NCBI GenBank assembly: GCA_023251095.1
Contig: JAHEZL010000002.1
Location: forward strand, 62,001 to 126,000
DNA from: Flavobacteriales bacterium
GTDB taxonomy: Bacteria > Bacteroidota > Bacteroidia > Flavobacteriales_C > GCA-002722245
Direction: 5' to 3'
Length of the DNA stretch: 64,000 bases
The notes beneath the pieces are model-generated. The model was not told the origin of the DNA. It was given only the letters and a program-made list of their open reading frames with translations, and did not search any database. Below, one piece after another: positions 1-7,890 of the stretch; position 1 is the stretch's first letter; every line of letters starts with the position of its first letter. The translations under genes and the position numbers were made by a program.

Positions 1-58
1 GCCGCCCAAATGCTAGATTAACTGTAGTTTAATCAGTATATAATTTCAAATTATTTCA

Positions 59-1132
59 ATGCGTTTATATTTCCTCGGAGGGGTATTGGCTATTTTGCTG
101 GTACTGCCGGAAACAATATTTTCTCAAACGGTTTGTGATACAGCAATGACCTGTGATGCGGTTTGTTGTTGCAACACAGGCGTGGCAGCTCCTGCAGGAG
201 TAATGCTTAGTCATGTCAATGGGGAAAAAGAATGGATGTTGTCGTATCGCTTCATGAATTCGGCGGCAGAGGGTTTGTTGTCGGGAAGTGCAAAAGTGGA
301 TAACAACAGCGTTTTTAATACCTATCTGATGCTGCCTTCACAGTCGCAAATGAACATGCACATGTTTATGGTGATGTACGGCGTCAGCAGTAAATTAACG
401 CTCATGACGATGTTTAATTACAATGATATGGCGATGGAAATGGCTATGTTTTCTGCCGATCAGGAGCACAATCATTCTGCTGATCCGTCCAAGAATAATG
501 TAATGCAAACTTCCGGTATCGGCGACATCAAGGTACAGGCCTTGTACAATGTTTTAACCAGCAAAAAACAGCAATTGATTGTGAGTATGGGCGCGAGTCT
601 TCCTGTTGGAAGCATTGTATTAAAAGGCATTTCCAACGATGTTGCTTATGCCAACAGTCGTTTGCCCTATGCCATGCAATTAGGATCGGGCACAGTTGAT
701 CTTTTGCCCGGATTGAGTTATTTGTATTATACCAATAAATGGGCGGCGGGCTCTCAAATCACAGGGGCAGTGCGGACTTACAACAACAGTGTTGGCTATC
801 ATTTAGGCAATGAAATTTCTGTTCAGGGATGGATGGCTTACAAATGGTTGAAATTTTTGAGCACATCAGTTCGTGCCGAATTTTGCGCGGCAAATAAAAT
901 TTCAGGCAAAGATGCTTTGTTGTATGATCATTACGAACCGTCGGCAAATCCCGATAATTATGGCGGTCAGCGCGCTTCGGTATATATTGGTTCGGCCTGG
1001 CAGATCAACAGCGGAGTTTTCAAAAACAATAGTTTGAGCATAGAATACGGTTTGCCTTTTTACCAAAATGTAAATGGCATTCAATCTAAAATAACGTCTA
1101 ATTTATATGCCTCCTGGGCATTTACTTTTTAA
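59..1132 (+). CDS. Met/Cys-rich outer-membrane beta-barrel-like protein
   Basis: 357 residues with an N-terminal signal peptide (about 1-22, ending FSQ). The mature N-terminus is Cys-rich (CDAVCCC around residues 32-39) and the following region is unusually rich in Met (for example MNMHMFMVMYG, MAMEMAMF) with a small His cluster. The rest alternates polar and hydrophobic residues and ends in an aromatic residue (WAFTF), as in outer-membrane barrels. It resembles proteins loosely annotated as transporter or phenol-degradation MetA-like barrels that sit beside MbnP proteins. It is first in a tight run with an MbnP-like lipoprotein and a cytochrome-like lipoprotein. Thiol and thioether side chains suit Cu(I), so an outer-membrane copper role is inferred, not shown. 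Confidence 0.7.
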   Translation: MRLYFLGGVLAILLVLPETIFSQTVCDTAMTCDAVCCCNTGVAAPAGVMLSHVNGEKEWMLSYRFMNSAAEGLLSGSAKVDNNSVFNTYLMLPSQSQMNMHMFMVMYGVSSKLTLMTMFNYNDMAMEMAMFSADQEHNHSADPSKNNVMQTSGIGDIKVQALYNVLTSKKQQLIVSMGASLPVGSIVLKGISNDVAYANSRLPYAMQLGSGTVDLLPGLSYLYYTNKWAAGSQITGAVRTYNNSVGYHLGNEISVQGWMAYKWLKFLSTSVRAEFCAANKISGKDALLYDHYEPSANPDNYGGQRASVYIGSAWQINSGVFKNNSLSIEYGLPFYQNVNGIQSKITSNLYASWAFTF

Positions 1133-1142
1133 AAATTTATAT

Positions 1143-1922
1143 ATGCCGACAAAAATAATTTATGTGTTTTTATTTCTCACACTAGGATTTTCCTCTTGCG
1201 AGAAACCAAACCCCGACGATAACAAAGACGATGATAAAACACTTCCTGTTCCAACGGGGACAATGCTTTTTCATTTACACACTTACATTGAAAACAATGA
1301 AGTGGATGGCTATAATATTGTTTACACTACGGATGCGGGTCGACAGATATCGCTTTCCATTGCACAAATGTATATTTCCGATATTCAGGTGGTAAAGCTC
1401 GATGGTTCGGTACTTACTTTGCCCGATACCATCTTGCTGAAAACAAGGGAAACAGAAACCTATACTGCCGGAAAATTACCCGTTGGAAATTATAAAGGCA
1501 TTCGTTTTAAAGTTGGTTTGAGCGCGGCGAATGATATACTTAATCCTTTGTCATCAAAAGATTCTTCTGCCCTCAATCATCCCGAAATGTGGTTTGGAAA
1601 TACCGCTCAACCCGATGGCTATGTATTTATGAATGTGCAGGGAAGCATTGATACCACTTCCGATTTGTCGGGAAGCATGCAAGCCTTCTCTTATAAAATC
1701 GGAACAGCAGCAAATTATATTCAGGTGAATTTACCTGAGCAGAATTTTACCATTCTGGAAAATCAGGCGGAATACGGACACCTTTTGATTGATTACAGTT
1801 TGTTGTTCAGCGGAATAAAACTGAATGAAGTAGCGAATCTTTCTGTTGGAAAAATGGATAACAATAGTGCGGTCGCTCAAAAAATTATTGCTAACGTTCC
1901 ATTGATGTTCAAGTACGAATGA
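1143..1922 (+). CDS. MbnP-like copper-associated lipoprotein
   Basis: 259 residues from the ATG at 1143, chosen because it gives a compact lipoprotein signal (hydrophobic stretch then SSCEKP); a start 36 bases upstream would add a charged, non-signal leader. The body matches the MbnP family pattern: FHLHTYI near the mature N-terminus, QMYISDIQVV, LPVGNYKGIRFKVG and a PEMWFG region. MbnP proteins in methanotrophs lie beside MbnH-type di-haem proteins and copper genes, but most Bacteroidota copies have no methanobactin context, and none is seen here. It starts 10 bases after the barrel protein stop and overlaps the next gene by ATGA, so the three are probably co-translated. Likely periplasm-facing membrane anchor. 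Confidence 0.75.
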   Translation: MPTKIIYVFLFLTLGFSSCEKPNPDDNKDDDKTLPVPTGTMLFHLHTYIENNEVDGYNIVYTTDAGRQISLSIAQMYISDIQVVKLDGSVLTLPDTILLKTRETETYTAGKLPVGNYKGIRFKVGLSAANDILNPLSSKDSSALNHPEMWFGNTAQPDGYVFMNVQGSIDTTSDLSGSMQAFSYKIGTAANYIQVNLPEQNFTILENQAEYGHLLIDYSLLFSGIKLNEVANLSVGKMDNNSAVAQKIIANVPLMFKYE

Positions 1923-2308
1923 TAAAAACAACAAGATATTTTTTTCTGACTTTGTTTTTTCTGGCGGCCTGCACTTATGAAAAAATAGAGCCTGTAAAAA
2001 CATGTGAACTGCCCGAAACAGTTTCTTTTAAGAATGATGTTTTGCCCATATTGCACGCCAATTGCAGCACTGTGGGCTGTCATTCGGGAGCATCGCCCGA
2101 AGCAGGATTTAATCTGGCCGATTCAGTAGCCTACAAAGAATTAACGCATCCCGGCAGCGGCTATGTAGATACATTAAATCCCTCGTTCAGCATCTTGTAT
2201 GTGCAAATGAAATCCACGTCTATACCAATGCCGCCAAGCGGAAATTTAGAGAATTGTAAATTGCAATTGATATTAAAATGGATTCAACAAAAAGCACCCA
2301 ATAATTAA
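1919..2308 (+). CDS. Cytochrome-c-like lipoprotein with a CX4CH motif
   Basis: 129 residues. The signal ends in a lipobox (LAACTY). The body has NDVLPILHANC followed by CSTVGCHSG, a CX4CH rather than CXXCH pattern, then a C-terminal MPP segment with a Met that could be a sixth ligand (SIPMPPSG). This resembles small planctomycete-type (PSCyt1) cytochrome domains of Bacteroidota lipoproteins. CX4CH haem attachment is known from Desulfovibrio cytochrome c3; whether this one binds haem is not known. The start overlaps the stop of the MbnP-like gene by four bases. A terminator follows at 2344. Confidence 0.7.
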   Translation: MIKTTRYFFLTLFFLAACTYEKIEPVKTCELPETVSFKNDVLPILHANCSTVGCHSGASPEAGFNLADSVAYKELTHPGSGYVDTLNPSFSILYVQMKSTSIPMPPSGNLENCKLQLILKWIQQKAPNN

Positions 2309-2343
2309 CAAAAAACTAAAATCACAGTAGAGTAAATTTTATC

Positions 2344-2375
2344 AAGAGAGCGAAATTTTTTCGCTCTCTTTTTTA
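2344..2375 (+). terminator. Rho-independent terminator
   Basis: A perfect 12-bp stem (2344-2355 with 2359-2370, sequence AAGAGAGCGAAA) and a 3-base loop are followed by a T run. It ends the copper/redox operon and separates it from the ars operon. Confidence 0.85.
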
Positions 2376-2385
2376 TCTCAAAATA

Positions 2386-2413
2386 ATATCGTAATATTGC
2401 AATATAGATATAT
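2386..2413. promoter_or_regulatory. Probable ArsR operator over the ars promoter
   Basis: Centred on 2399/2400 is the perfect 12-bp palindrome ATATTGCAATAT (2394-2405), with further symmetric ATAT/ATAT ends at 2386-2389 and 2410-2413. A -7-like element, TAatATTG (2392-2399), lies inside the dyad. The arsR ATG is at 2418. A repressor bound here would cover the promoter, as in other ArsR/SmtB systems. Binding by this ArsR is inferred from position. Confidence 0.6.
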
Positions 2414-2417
2414 AACT

Positions 2418-2747
2418 ATGGGAATTTCAAAAACCGAACATTTCACCGATAAGCAAAACGAGCTGGCGTCTCTGCTGAAAGCATTGGCACATCCTGCACG
2501 CATTGCAATTCTTGAGCACATCATTAAAGTGAATGCTTGTATTTGTAATGATATAGTGAATGAATTGCCTTTGGCCCAACCTACCATTTCGCAGCATTTA
2601 AAAGAATTAAAAAATGCAGGAATCATCAAAGGAAATATTGAGGGCAATGCTATTTGTTATTGCATTGATGAAAAAGTAATTGGCAAATTGCAAAAAATAT
2701 TTTCGGGTTATGAAATGAAAATTGAAAAGAAAAGATCTTGTTGTTAA
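2418..2747 (+). CDS. arsR: ArsR/SmtB-family metalloregulator
   Basis: 109 residues from ATG 2418; the in-frame codon at 2397 lies within the operator and is not needed. The winged helix is clear: ALAHPARIAILEHI, then LPLAQPTISQHLKELKNAGII (about 49-70) as the recognition region. The ACICNDIV segment puts Cys41 and Cys43 at the place of the classical ArsR sensing cysteines (ELCVCDL), and the C-terminus ends KRSCC, which may supply a further thiol. In such proteins As(III) binding releases the operator. It is the first of five tightly packed genes. Confidence 0.85.
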   Translation: MGISKTEHFTDKQNELASLLKALAHPARIAILEHIIKVNACICNDIVNELPLAQPTISQHLKELKNAGIIKGNIEGNAICYCIDEKVIGKLQKIFSGYEMKIEKKRSCC

Positions 2748-2764
2748 AACTAAAAACTCAAAAA

Positions 2765-3235
2765 ATGAAATTATCTCAAATCAAAAACATTTTAGGCTCT
2801 TTAGAAGAGGTTAATTTTACTTTGCCTGATGGTAGCGTAGTTCCTGTGCATTATCATGTTACGGAGGTCGGACAAATCACCAAAAATTTTATTGATTGCG
2901 GCGGTACTGTGCGACAAGAAAAAAAAGTAAATTTTCAATTGTGGGAAGCAAACGATACCGATCATCGTTTGGCTGCACAAAAATTGTTGAAAATCATCTC
3001 TCTCTCTGAAAAGGCTTTAAACATTGAAGATACAGAAGTTGAAGTAGAATACCAAACTACAACAATTGGAAAATACGGAGTGGGATTTAACGGAAAAAAC
3101 TTTGAGTTGCTTTCTTTAAACACGGCTTGTTTGGCGAGCGATTCTTGTGGAAGCGGCGCAAAACAAAAAGTTGCTTTAACTGAATTAGGAAATGAAAAAA
3201 ATGTTTGTTGTGCACCCGGTGGCGGTTGCTGCTAA
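2765..3235 (+). CDS. DUF6428 family protein of ars operons
   Basis: 156 residues from ATG 2765; an upstream in-frame ATG overlaps arsR and is less likely. The sequence (LPDGSVVPVHYHVTEVGQ, FIDCGGTVR, then FQLW) matches the DUF6428 proteins that commonly follow arsR in Bacteroidota. No enzyme motif is visible. The C-terminal tail is Cys-rich (CLASDSCGSG, then CCAPGGGCC), which suggests thiolate binding of As(III) or another soft metal. A chaperone or scavenger role is inference. It lies between arsR and the reductase with gaps of 17 and 12 bases. Confidence 0.75.
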   Translation: MKLSQIKNILGSLEEVNFTLPDGSVVPVHYHVTEVGQITKNFIDCGGTVRQEKKVNFQLWEANDTDHRLAAQKLLKIISLSEKALNIEDTEVEVEYQTTTIGKYGVGFNGKNFELLSLNTACLASDSCGSGAKQKVALTELGNEKNVCCAPGGGCC

Positions 3236-3247
3236 AAAATAAAAATC

Positions 3248-3859
3248 ATGAATACACTTTTACCTTCTCTCGAAAAGTTCAGAAAGCAATTAGATTTTTC
3301 TCTTATCTCTGAAGAAAGAAAAAATATTTTGAATGAATTGATTCAATATATTCAGCAGCAGCGCAACAACAAAAAAGAAATTCATTTGAATTTTATTTGC
3401 ACGCATAACTCCCGTCGCAGCCAGTTTTCACAGGTATGGGCAAAAACAGCGGCTTGTTATTACGGCATTGATATGCATAGTTATTCAGGCGGAGTGGAGG
3501 TAACGGAATTCAATCAAAGAGCGGTAGATTCTTTGGTCCGCACCGGATTCAGAATTGCAAAGAAGGAAGAAGAAAATCCAAAATATCTCGTGTATTTTTC
3601 AGATGATGTTGCTCCGCTTTTTTGTTTTTCTAAGTTGTACGACAACGAATTAAATGCAAAAGCAAATTTTGCCGCAGTAATGACTTGTTCACATGCCGAC
3701 GAAAACTGTCCCTTCATTCCCGGTGCCGACAAGAGAATTCCGGTGAGGTATAATGATCCGAAAGAATTCGACGGTACCGCATTAGAAAAAGAAAAATACG
3801 ATGAACGCTCAAAAGAAATTGCTACTGAAATGTTTTATATTTTTAGCCGCATAAAATAA
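3248..3859 (+). CDS. Low-molecular-weight phosphatase-type arsenate reductase
   Basis: 203 residues. An N-terminal helical extension of about 45 residues precedes the P-loop CTHNSRR (Cys51 and Arg57 of CX5R), the catalytic signature of low-molecular-weight protein tyrosine phosphatases and thioredoxin-type arsenate reductases. A second Cys cluster lies at TCSHADENCPF, compatible with the thiol relay of ArsC-type enzymes, which reduce arsenate to arsenite. Phosphatase and reductase functions cannot be separated by sequence alone, but ars context favours arsenate reduction. It is longer than the usual 130-150 residues. Confidence 0.8.
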   Translation: MNTLLPSLEKFRKQLDFSLISEERKNILNELIQYIQQQRNNKKEIHLNFICTHNSRRSQFSQVWAKTAACYYGIDMHSYSGGVEVTEFNQRAVDSLVRTGFRIAKKEEENPKYLVYFSDDVAPLFCFSKLYDNELNAKANFAAVMTCSHADENCPFIPGADKRIPVRYNDPKEFDGTALEKEKYDERSKEIATEMFYIFSRIK

Positions 3860-3863
3860 ATCA

Positions 3864-4493
3864 ATGAAAAAGTATATTCCCGAATTTCTCACAGCTTTCT
3901 CCATTGTGTTTTGCGGAACAGGCGCTATTATCATCAATCATATTAGTGGCGGATCGATTGGCAACGCGGGCATTGCGGCCACTTTCGGATTAATAGTGAT
4001 GGCTATGGTGTACGCTTTTCCTGAAGCGCAAATGAATGCAGCCGCGTCCTTATCGATGGCCTTATTTGGAATGACAGAAAAAAGCGATGCAGCCAAAAGA
4101 ATTTTATTTCAGGGCGCAGGAGCTTTTACCGCGAGTTTTATTTTGAAAACCATTTTTCCGGAAAGTGATACTTTGGGAGGAACCAATCCATCGGGATCCG
4201 CCATGCAATCTTTTGTGATGGAAATATTTTTAATGTTTTTTCTGATGTTGTCGGCTTTGAAAATGAGTGATGCAATAAAAGAAAATCAGTCGTTTACAGG
4301 AATTGTTGTTGGAGGAGTGGTATTGCTGGAAGCCTGGTTTGCCGGCCCCATCAGCGGAGCATCTATGAATCCGCTGCGTAGTTTAGCGCCTGCAGTTTTA
4401 AGTGGAAATACCGCTAATGTTTGGATTTATTTAACGGCGCCTTTCATTGGCGCCATCATCGCAACAACACTTTGGAAATGGCTGAAAAACTAG
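3864..4493 (+). CDS. MIP/aquaglyceroporin channel, probable arsenite facilitator
   Basis: 209 residues, about six membrane segments. The two half-helix motifs are NAA (in AQMNAAASL, near residue 67) in place of the usual NPA, and NPL (in ASMNPLRSLAPA, near residue 170) with the selectivity-filter Arg. In Sinorhizobium meliloti the channel AqpS in an ars operon lets arsenite leave the cell after reduction; the same job is inferred here, since no ArsB or Acr3 pump gene is present. It starts five bases after the reductase gene and its end overlaps the globin gene by 16 bases. Confidence 0.8.
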   Translation: MKKYIPEFLTAFSIVFCGTGAIIINHISGGSIGNAGIAATFGLIVMAMVYAFPEAQMNAAASLSMALFGMTEKSDAAKRILFQGAGAFTASFILKTIFPESDTLGGTNPSGSAMQSFVMEIFLMFFLMLSALKMSDAIKENQSFTGIVVGGVVLLEAWFAGPISGASMNPLRSLAPAVLSGNTANVWIYLTAPFIGAIIATTLWKWLKN

Positions 4494-4858
4494 ATATACA
4501 AACGCGTTCGGACATTGAGTTGTTGGTAAATACTTTTTATCAGAAAGTAGAGAAAGATGAAATTATTCGACATTTTTTTATTGATGTTGTAAAGCTTGAT
4601 TGGAGCAAACACATTCCCGTGATGTACGATTTTTGGGAATCTATTTTGCTGGACAAGCACAATTACAAAGGAAATCCGATGCCTGCTCATGTTTCATTGA
4701 ATGAAAAATCACCGATGAAAAAAGAACATTTCGACAGATGGATTCAACTTTTTTCATCAACGACAGATGAACTGTTTGCAGGAGAAAAAGCAGAGCTGGC
4801 AAAGACCAGGGCACTTTCAATTGCAACAGTAATGCAAATAAAATTGCATAAAGCATAG
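4478..4858 (+). CDS. Group III truncated haemoglobin
   Basis: 126 residues from ATG 4478, which lies inside the end of the channel gene; an earlier in-frame start would add a channel-gene shadow. Group III features: Phe20-Tyr21 (B9-B10), a DFWESILL helix, His71 in PMPAHVSL as probable proximal ligand, and FDRWIQLF with the G8-type Trp88. Group III globins such as Campylobacter Ctb bind O2 and NO with high affinity. The 16-base overlap implies translational coupling with the channel gene. Its role in an arsenic operon is unclear; protection from nitrosative or oxidative stress is a guess. Confidence 0.8.
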   Translation: MAEKLDIQTRSDIELLVNTFYQKVEKDEIIRHFFIDVVKLDWSKHIPVMYDFWESILLDKHNYKGNPMPAHVSLNEKSPMKKEHFDRWIQLFSSTTDELFAGEKAELAKTRALSIATVMQIKLHKA

Positions 4859-4892
4859 GGTTACCTTTTTTGTTTTTAGGGATTAATAAACA

Positions 4893-5540
4893 ATGAAAAT
4901 ATTTTTTAAATATTTATTTCGTTTGCTGCTATTGGTACTTGCAATTCTACTGCTGTATTTCATTGCAGCCCTTGTTTTATCATATGTTCCGGCAGATATT
5001 GAAGAGGTGGCTGGAGAAAAAAACCAAACATTTTTTATTCAATCCAATGGGAGTCATCTTGATATTGTTTTGCCGGTGGAAGAGATTGATTCGGCTTATT
5101 TAACACAATTGGAAATTCCCGAAAACACAAAATATGTTTCTTTCGGATGGGGGAATAAAGAGTTTTATTTTAATGTGCCTGAGTGGAAGGATCTTTCTTT
5201 AGGATTGGCTTTCAGAGCGGCTTTTCTACAGCTGGAAGCGGCGGAGAGAGTAGCCTTTATGACACGCACTCATGAAAACTGGACAGCAGTAAAAGTGGCG
5301 CCGTCGCAAATGAAAAAACTAAACGATTTTATTTTTTCTTCTTTCGTTCTTCACGACAAAAATCCGGTGAAGTGTGTTTGTCCGATAGACTGCCAAAATG
5401 TAAATTTTTACGATGCCAAAGGAAATTATTCTTGCATCAATACTTGTAATGTGTGGGTGAACGATGCGCTGAAAGCCTCTGATGTTCCTACTTCTGTGTG
5501 GTCGCCTTTTTATTTTGGCGTGTTGCATCATTTGGAATAA
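4893..5540 (+). CDS. DUF2459 / TIGR02117 family membrane-anchored protein
   Basis: 215 residues. One N-terminal membrane helix (about 4-28, LFRLLLLVLAILLLYFIAAL) precedes an extracytoplasmic domain with FIQSNGSHLDIVLPVE, YVSFGWGNKEFYFNVPEW and a Cys-containing CVCPIDC loop. This is the pattern of the TIGR02117/DUF2459 family, first noted near urease genes. Function is unknown; the conserved His, Trp and Gly residues resemble a small hydrolase-like fold, but I see no proven catalytic set. It stands alone between the ars operon and the sensor kinase gene. Confidence 0.7.
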   Translation: MKIFFKYLFRLLLLVLAILLLYFIAALVLSYVPADIEEVAGEKNQTFFIQSNGSHLDIVLPVEEIDSAYLTQLEIPENTKYVSFGWGNKEFYFNVPEWKDLSLGLAFRAAFLQLEAAERVAFMTRTHENWTAVKVAPSQMKKLNDFIFSSFVLHDKNPVKCVCPIDCQNVNFYDAKGNYSCINTCNVWVNDALKASDVPTSVWSPFYFGVLHHLE

Positions 5541-5564
5541 AAACGAAAACACTATCTTCATCGC

Positions 5565-7142
5565 ATGAAGGAATTTACTCAAAAGCTGGATCATTTTTTC
5601 ATTCATCCCAAATTGCGCAACAATATTGAAGAGTATGGAAGAGCCCGTATTTTGCTGTATGCAATGGTGATGACCACTTTGTTTTCGGCTTCCTATTCTA
5701 CGTACTATGAATTAACTCATGAGAACATTCATGTTGTAAAACACATTGCCAATATTGTGGGGGCTTTCACCGGATTGATAGGAATGGTGATGCTAAAGTT
5801 CATTTCAAAATTTAAAGTGACTTTTTTTTCCATGTTGGTATTGGCCGATATTTTAGTATTTACCAGCACCTTTTTTTCAGGTGGAATTTATTCGGTGGAT
5901 TTGTTGTGGATGGTGATCATTACTATGATAGGATTTTTGTTTGTGGGCAACAAGAGCGGTATTGTTTTGTTGTTTATCGCGCTCATTTATTTCGCTGTTT
6001 TTTTCGCAATGGAAAATATGGGCATACACAATTTTGCTAAGGATAGTAAGGATTTAGGTGTTGGGTATAAATTATACAATCTTGTTTTTTTAGTCGGACT
6101 AGCTTCTTTCATGACCTATTTTTTTGTGAGTGGTGCAGGAAAAATCAAAAAAGAATTGGATGAATTGAAAGAGCGGCAAGTAAAAAGTTTGGATTACAAA
6201 TATCGTCATATCACTGAAAATGCAAATGAAATCATTGCTTTGCACAACAATAAAGGAGAAGTAACTTTTATCTCCGCGGCACTAAAAACAATTTTAGGTT
6301 ATGAACCCGAAGAAATGCTGGGAAATAAATATGCATTATTGTTGGGTGGGCAGTTTGGGAATAAAGAATTTGTGTGTACCGCCAAGGACGGAAAAGAAGT
6401 GTGGTTGGAGATTTCATATAATCCTATTAAAGATGAAATAGGCAGCGGAGAAGTGTTTATTTCCATGGCTCGCGACATAAGCGCTAAAGTTTTGGAGAAC
6501 CAAAAAATCACGCTCTTGCGAAAACAAATTGCCAATGATTTTCACGATGAAATGGGAAATAAACTGGCGGCGATTACTTTGAATTCAAATATTTTGTCCA
6601 TCAAAACAAAAGACAATCCCGAAGTAAAAGAGCTTATTCAAAAAATTGAAAACACTTCAAAATCTTTGTATCAACATTCGCGTGATTTCATTTGGTCCAT
6701 CGACGCAAAGAGCGATGAACTGAGGGAAATATTTTCTTATCTGAGAGATTTTGGTGATGATTTTTTTCATTCTCTTCCCGTTAATTTTTTAGTGGAAAGC
6801 AAAGGCTTCAGTGAGCAGGAAAAAATTATTTTGCCCATGTATTGCGGTCGGCATATCATTTTAATTTTTAAGGAAGTGCTCACCAACACAGCGAAACACG
6901 CGCAATGTAAAAATATAGTTTTGTCGATGACCATAGAAAAAAATAATTTTGAAATCACAGTAAAAGACGATGGCAAAGGAATTTCTGCCGACGCAAAAGC
7001 AGGAAAAGGATTGAACTCCATTCGCGAACGCGCAAAAAATATTCATTGTGATTTAAAAATTGATTCGGATGCTGCAGGAACAAAAATATCTTTGCGCGGA
7101 GAACTACCCAAAATGGGGGAGGCACCTTCCGTATATCAATAG
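5565..7142 (+). CDS. PAS-domain sensor histidine kinase, NarL-partner type
   Basis: 525 residues. Five or six membrane segments (about 27-190) form the sensor part, followed by a short linker helix, a PAS domain (about 205-310, HITENANEIIALHNNKG ... GYEPEEML), a HisKA_3-type dimerisation domain with the phospho-acceptor in DFHDEMGN (His327) and a C-terminal HATPase_c domain (N box EVLTNTAKHA, G1 DDGKGI, G2 GKGLNSIRERA). The HDE(L/M)GN box is typical of kinases that pair with LuxR/NarL regulators, and such a regulator starts 12 bases later. The last codons (ELPKMGE) overlap a copy of the dyad described at 7105, so the regulator may also have its own promoter. Confidence 0.88.
   Translation: MKEFTQKLDHFFIHPKLRNNIEEYGRARILLYAMVMTTLFSASYSTYYELTHENIHVVKHIANIVGAFTGLIGMVMLKFISKFKVTFFSMLVLADILVFTSTFFSGGIYSVDLLWMVIITMIGFLFVGNKSGIVLLFIALIYFAVFFAMENMGIHNFAKDSKDLGVGYKLYNLVFLVGLASFMTYFFVSGAGKIKKELDELKERQVKSLDYKYRHITENANEIIALHNNKGEVTFISAALKTILGYEPEEMLGNKYALLLGGQFGNKEFVCTAKDGKEVWLEISYNPIKDEIGSGEVFISMARDISAKVLENQKITLLRKQIANDFHDEMGNKLAAITLNSNILSIKTKDNPEVKELIQKIENTSKSLYQHSRDFIWSIDAKSDELREIFSYLRDFGDDFFHSLPVNFLVESKGFSEQEKIILPMYCGRHIILIFKEVLTNTAKHAQCKNIVLSMTIEKNNFEITVKDDGKGISADAKAGKGLNSIRERAKNIHCDLKIDSDAAGTKISLRGELPKMGEAPSVYQ
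7105..7122. promoter_or_regulatory. Regulatory dyad copy A, inside the 3' end of the sensor gene
   Basis: TACCCAAAATGGGGGAGG, the weakest of four related 18-bp dyads (consensus TACCC-N8-GGGTA). The -7-like TAGTTTTA starts at 7143, 29.5 bases from the dyad centre, just before the response-regulator ATG at 7155. Upstream bases AAC match the other copies. Probably an autoregulatory site. Confidence 0.5.
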
Positions 7143-7154
7143 TAGTTTTACAAC

Positions 7155-7775
7155 ATGGGAAACAGAATAGTGATAATTGAAGACAACAAAGACATCAGAG
7201 AAGCATTTACGCTGTTGCTGAATTTGCGTGATGATTTTTCTGTGGTAAATGCGTATTCTAATTGTGAAGATGCTTTGAAAAATATTGAAGAAGATGCGCC
7301 GCATATTGTGTTAATGGACATTGATTTGCCGGGGATGAGCGGAATAGAAGGGACAAAAATCATCAAGAAAAATTTACCTTCCGCAAACATTATCATCATC
7401 ACTGTTTTTGAAAACGGCAAAACAGTTTTTGATGCTTTGTGTGCAGGTGCAACAGGGTATTTAACGAAGAACAGCGACCGCGACCGACTCATGAGCGCCA
7501 TCGACGAAGTGATAAAAGGTGGTGCGCCGATGAGCAGTAAAATTGCCCGCCTAGTGGTGCAGTCCTTTCAAAAAAACATGAACTCTCCGCTCACTTCACG
7601 TGAAACGGAAATACTTTCCCAAATTGCAGAAGGGAAGAGCTATACCAACATTGCTGACACTATTTTTATTTCGAAAGAAACGGTGAAATACCACATCAAA
7701 AACATCTACATCAAATTGCAGGTGAACAATAAAGCCGATGCAATTAAAAGAGCGAATGAGGACAGGCTCATTTAA
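7155..7775 (+). CDS. LuxR/NarL-family response regulator
   Basis: 206 residues. N-terminal receiver domain with the phospho-acceptor Asp55 (LMDIDLPGMSG) and the acidic pair EDN near the N-terminus, then a LuxR-type helix-turn-helix (LTSRETEILSQIAEGKS, then ISKETVKYHIKNIYIKL). It is the partner of the kinase 12 bases upstream. Four dyads of the kind TACCC-N8-GGGTA lie within 2 kb at a class II activator position (centre about -41.5 from inferred start sites), including one before this gene, so it probably activates itself and the two LamG genes downstream. Target assignment is inference. Confidence 0.88.
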   Translation: MGNRIVIIEDNKDIREAFTLLLNLRDDFSVVNAYSNCEDALKNIEEDAPHIVLMDIDLPGMSGIEGTKIIKKNLPSANIIIITVFENGKTVFDALCAGATGYLTKNSDRDRLMSAIDEVIKGGAPMSSKIARLVVQSFQKNMNSPLTSRETEILSQIAEGKSYTNIADTIFISKETVKYHIKNIYIKLQVNNKADAIKRANEDRLI

Positions 7776-7778
7776 AAC

Positions 7779-7882
7779 GTACAGGGCGATAGATCCTTCC
7801 TTCGTCAGGAAGACAGCCAGAGTTTAAAATGTGAATGCTTGAGTATGTCTTCCTGACGAAGGAAGGATCTATCGCCCTGTAC
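7779..7882. repeat. Perfect 37-bp inverted repeat (REP/BIME-like)
   Basis: Left arm 7779-7815 and right arm 7846-7882 are exact reverse complements, separated by 30 bases. Both outer ends are GTAC. Each arm itself can fold, through CTTCC ... GGAAG around the sequence TTCGTCAGG. The CCTTCCTTCGTCAGGA word is of the kind seen in dispersed palindromes of many bacteria. It lies right after the response-regulator stop, so it may also end its transcript. No transposase is nearby. Confidence 0.85.
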
Positions 7883-7890
7883 TGAAAAAC

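Noticed and set aside
1143-1922. Methanobactin biosynthesis locus
   Set aside because: Only an MbnP-like protein is present; no precursor, MbnB or MbnC, and MbnP homologues occur widely without them.
7779-7882. Insertion sequence
   Set aside because: Only 104 bases, no transposase and no target duplication seen; better described as a REP/BIME-like palindrome.
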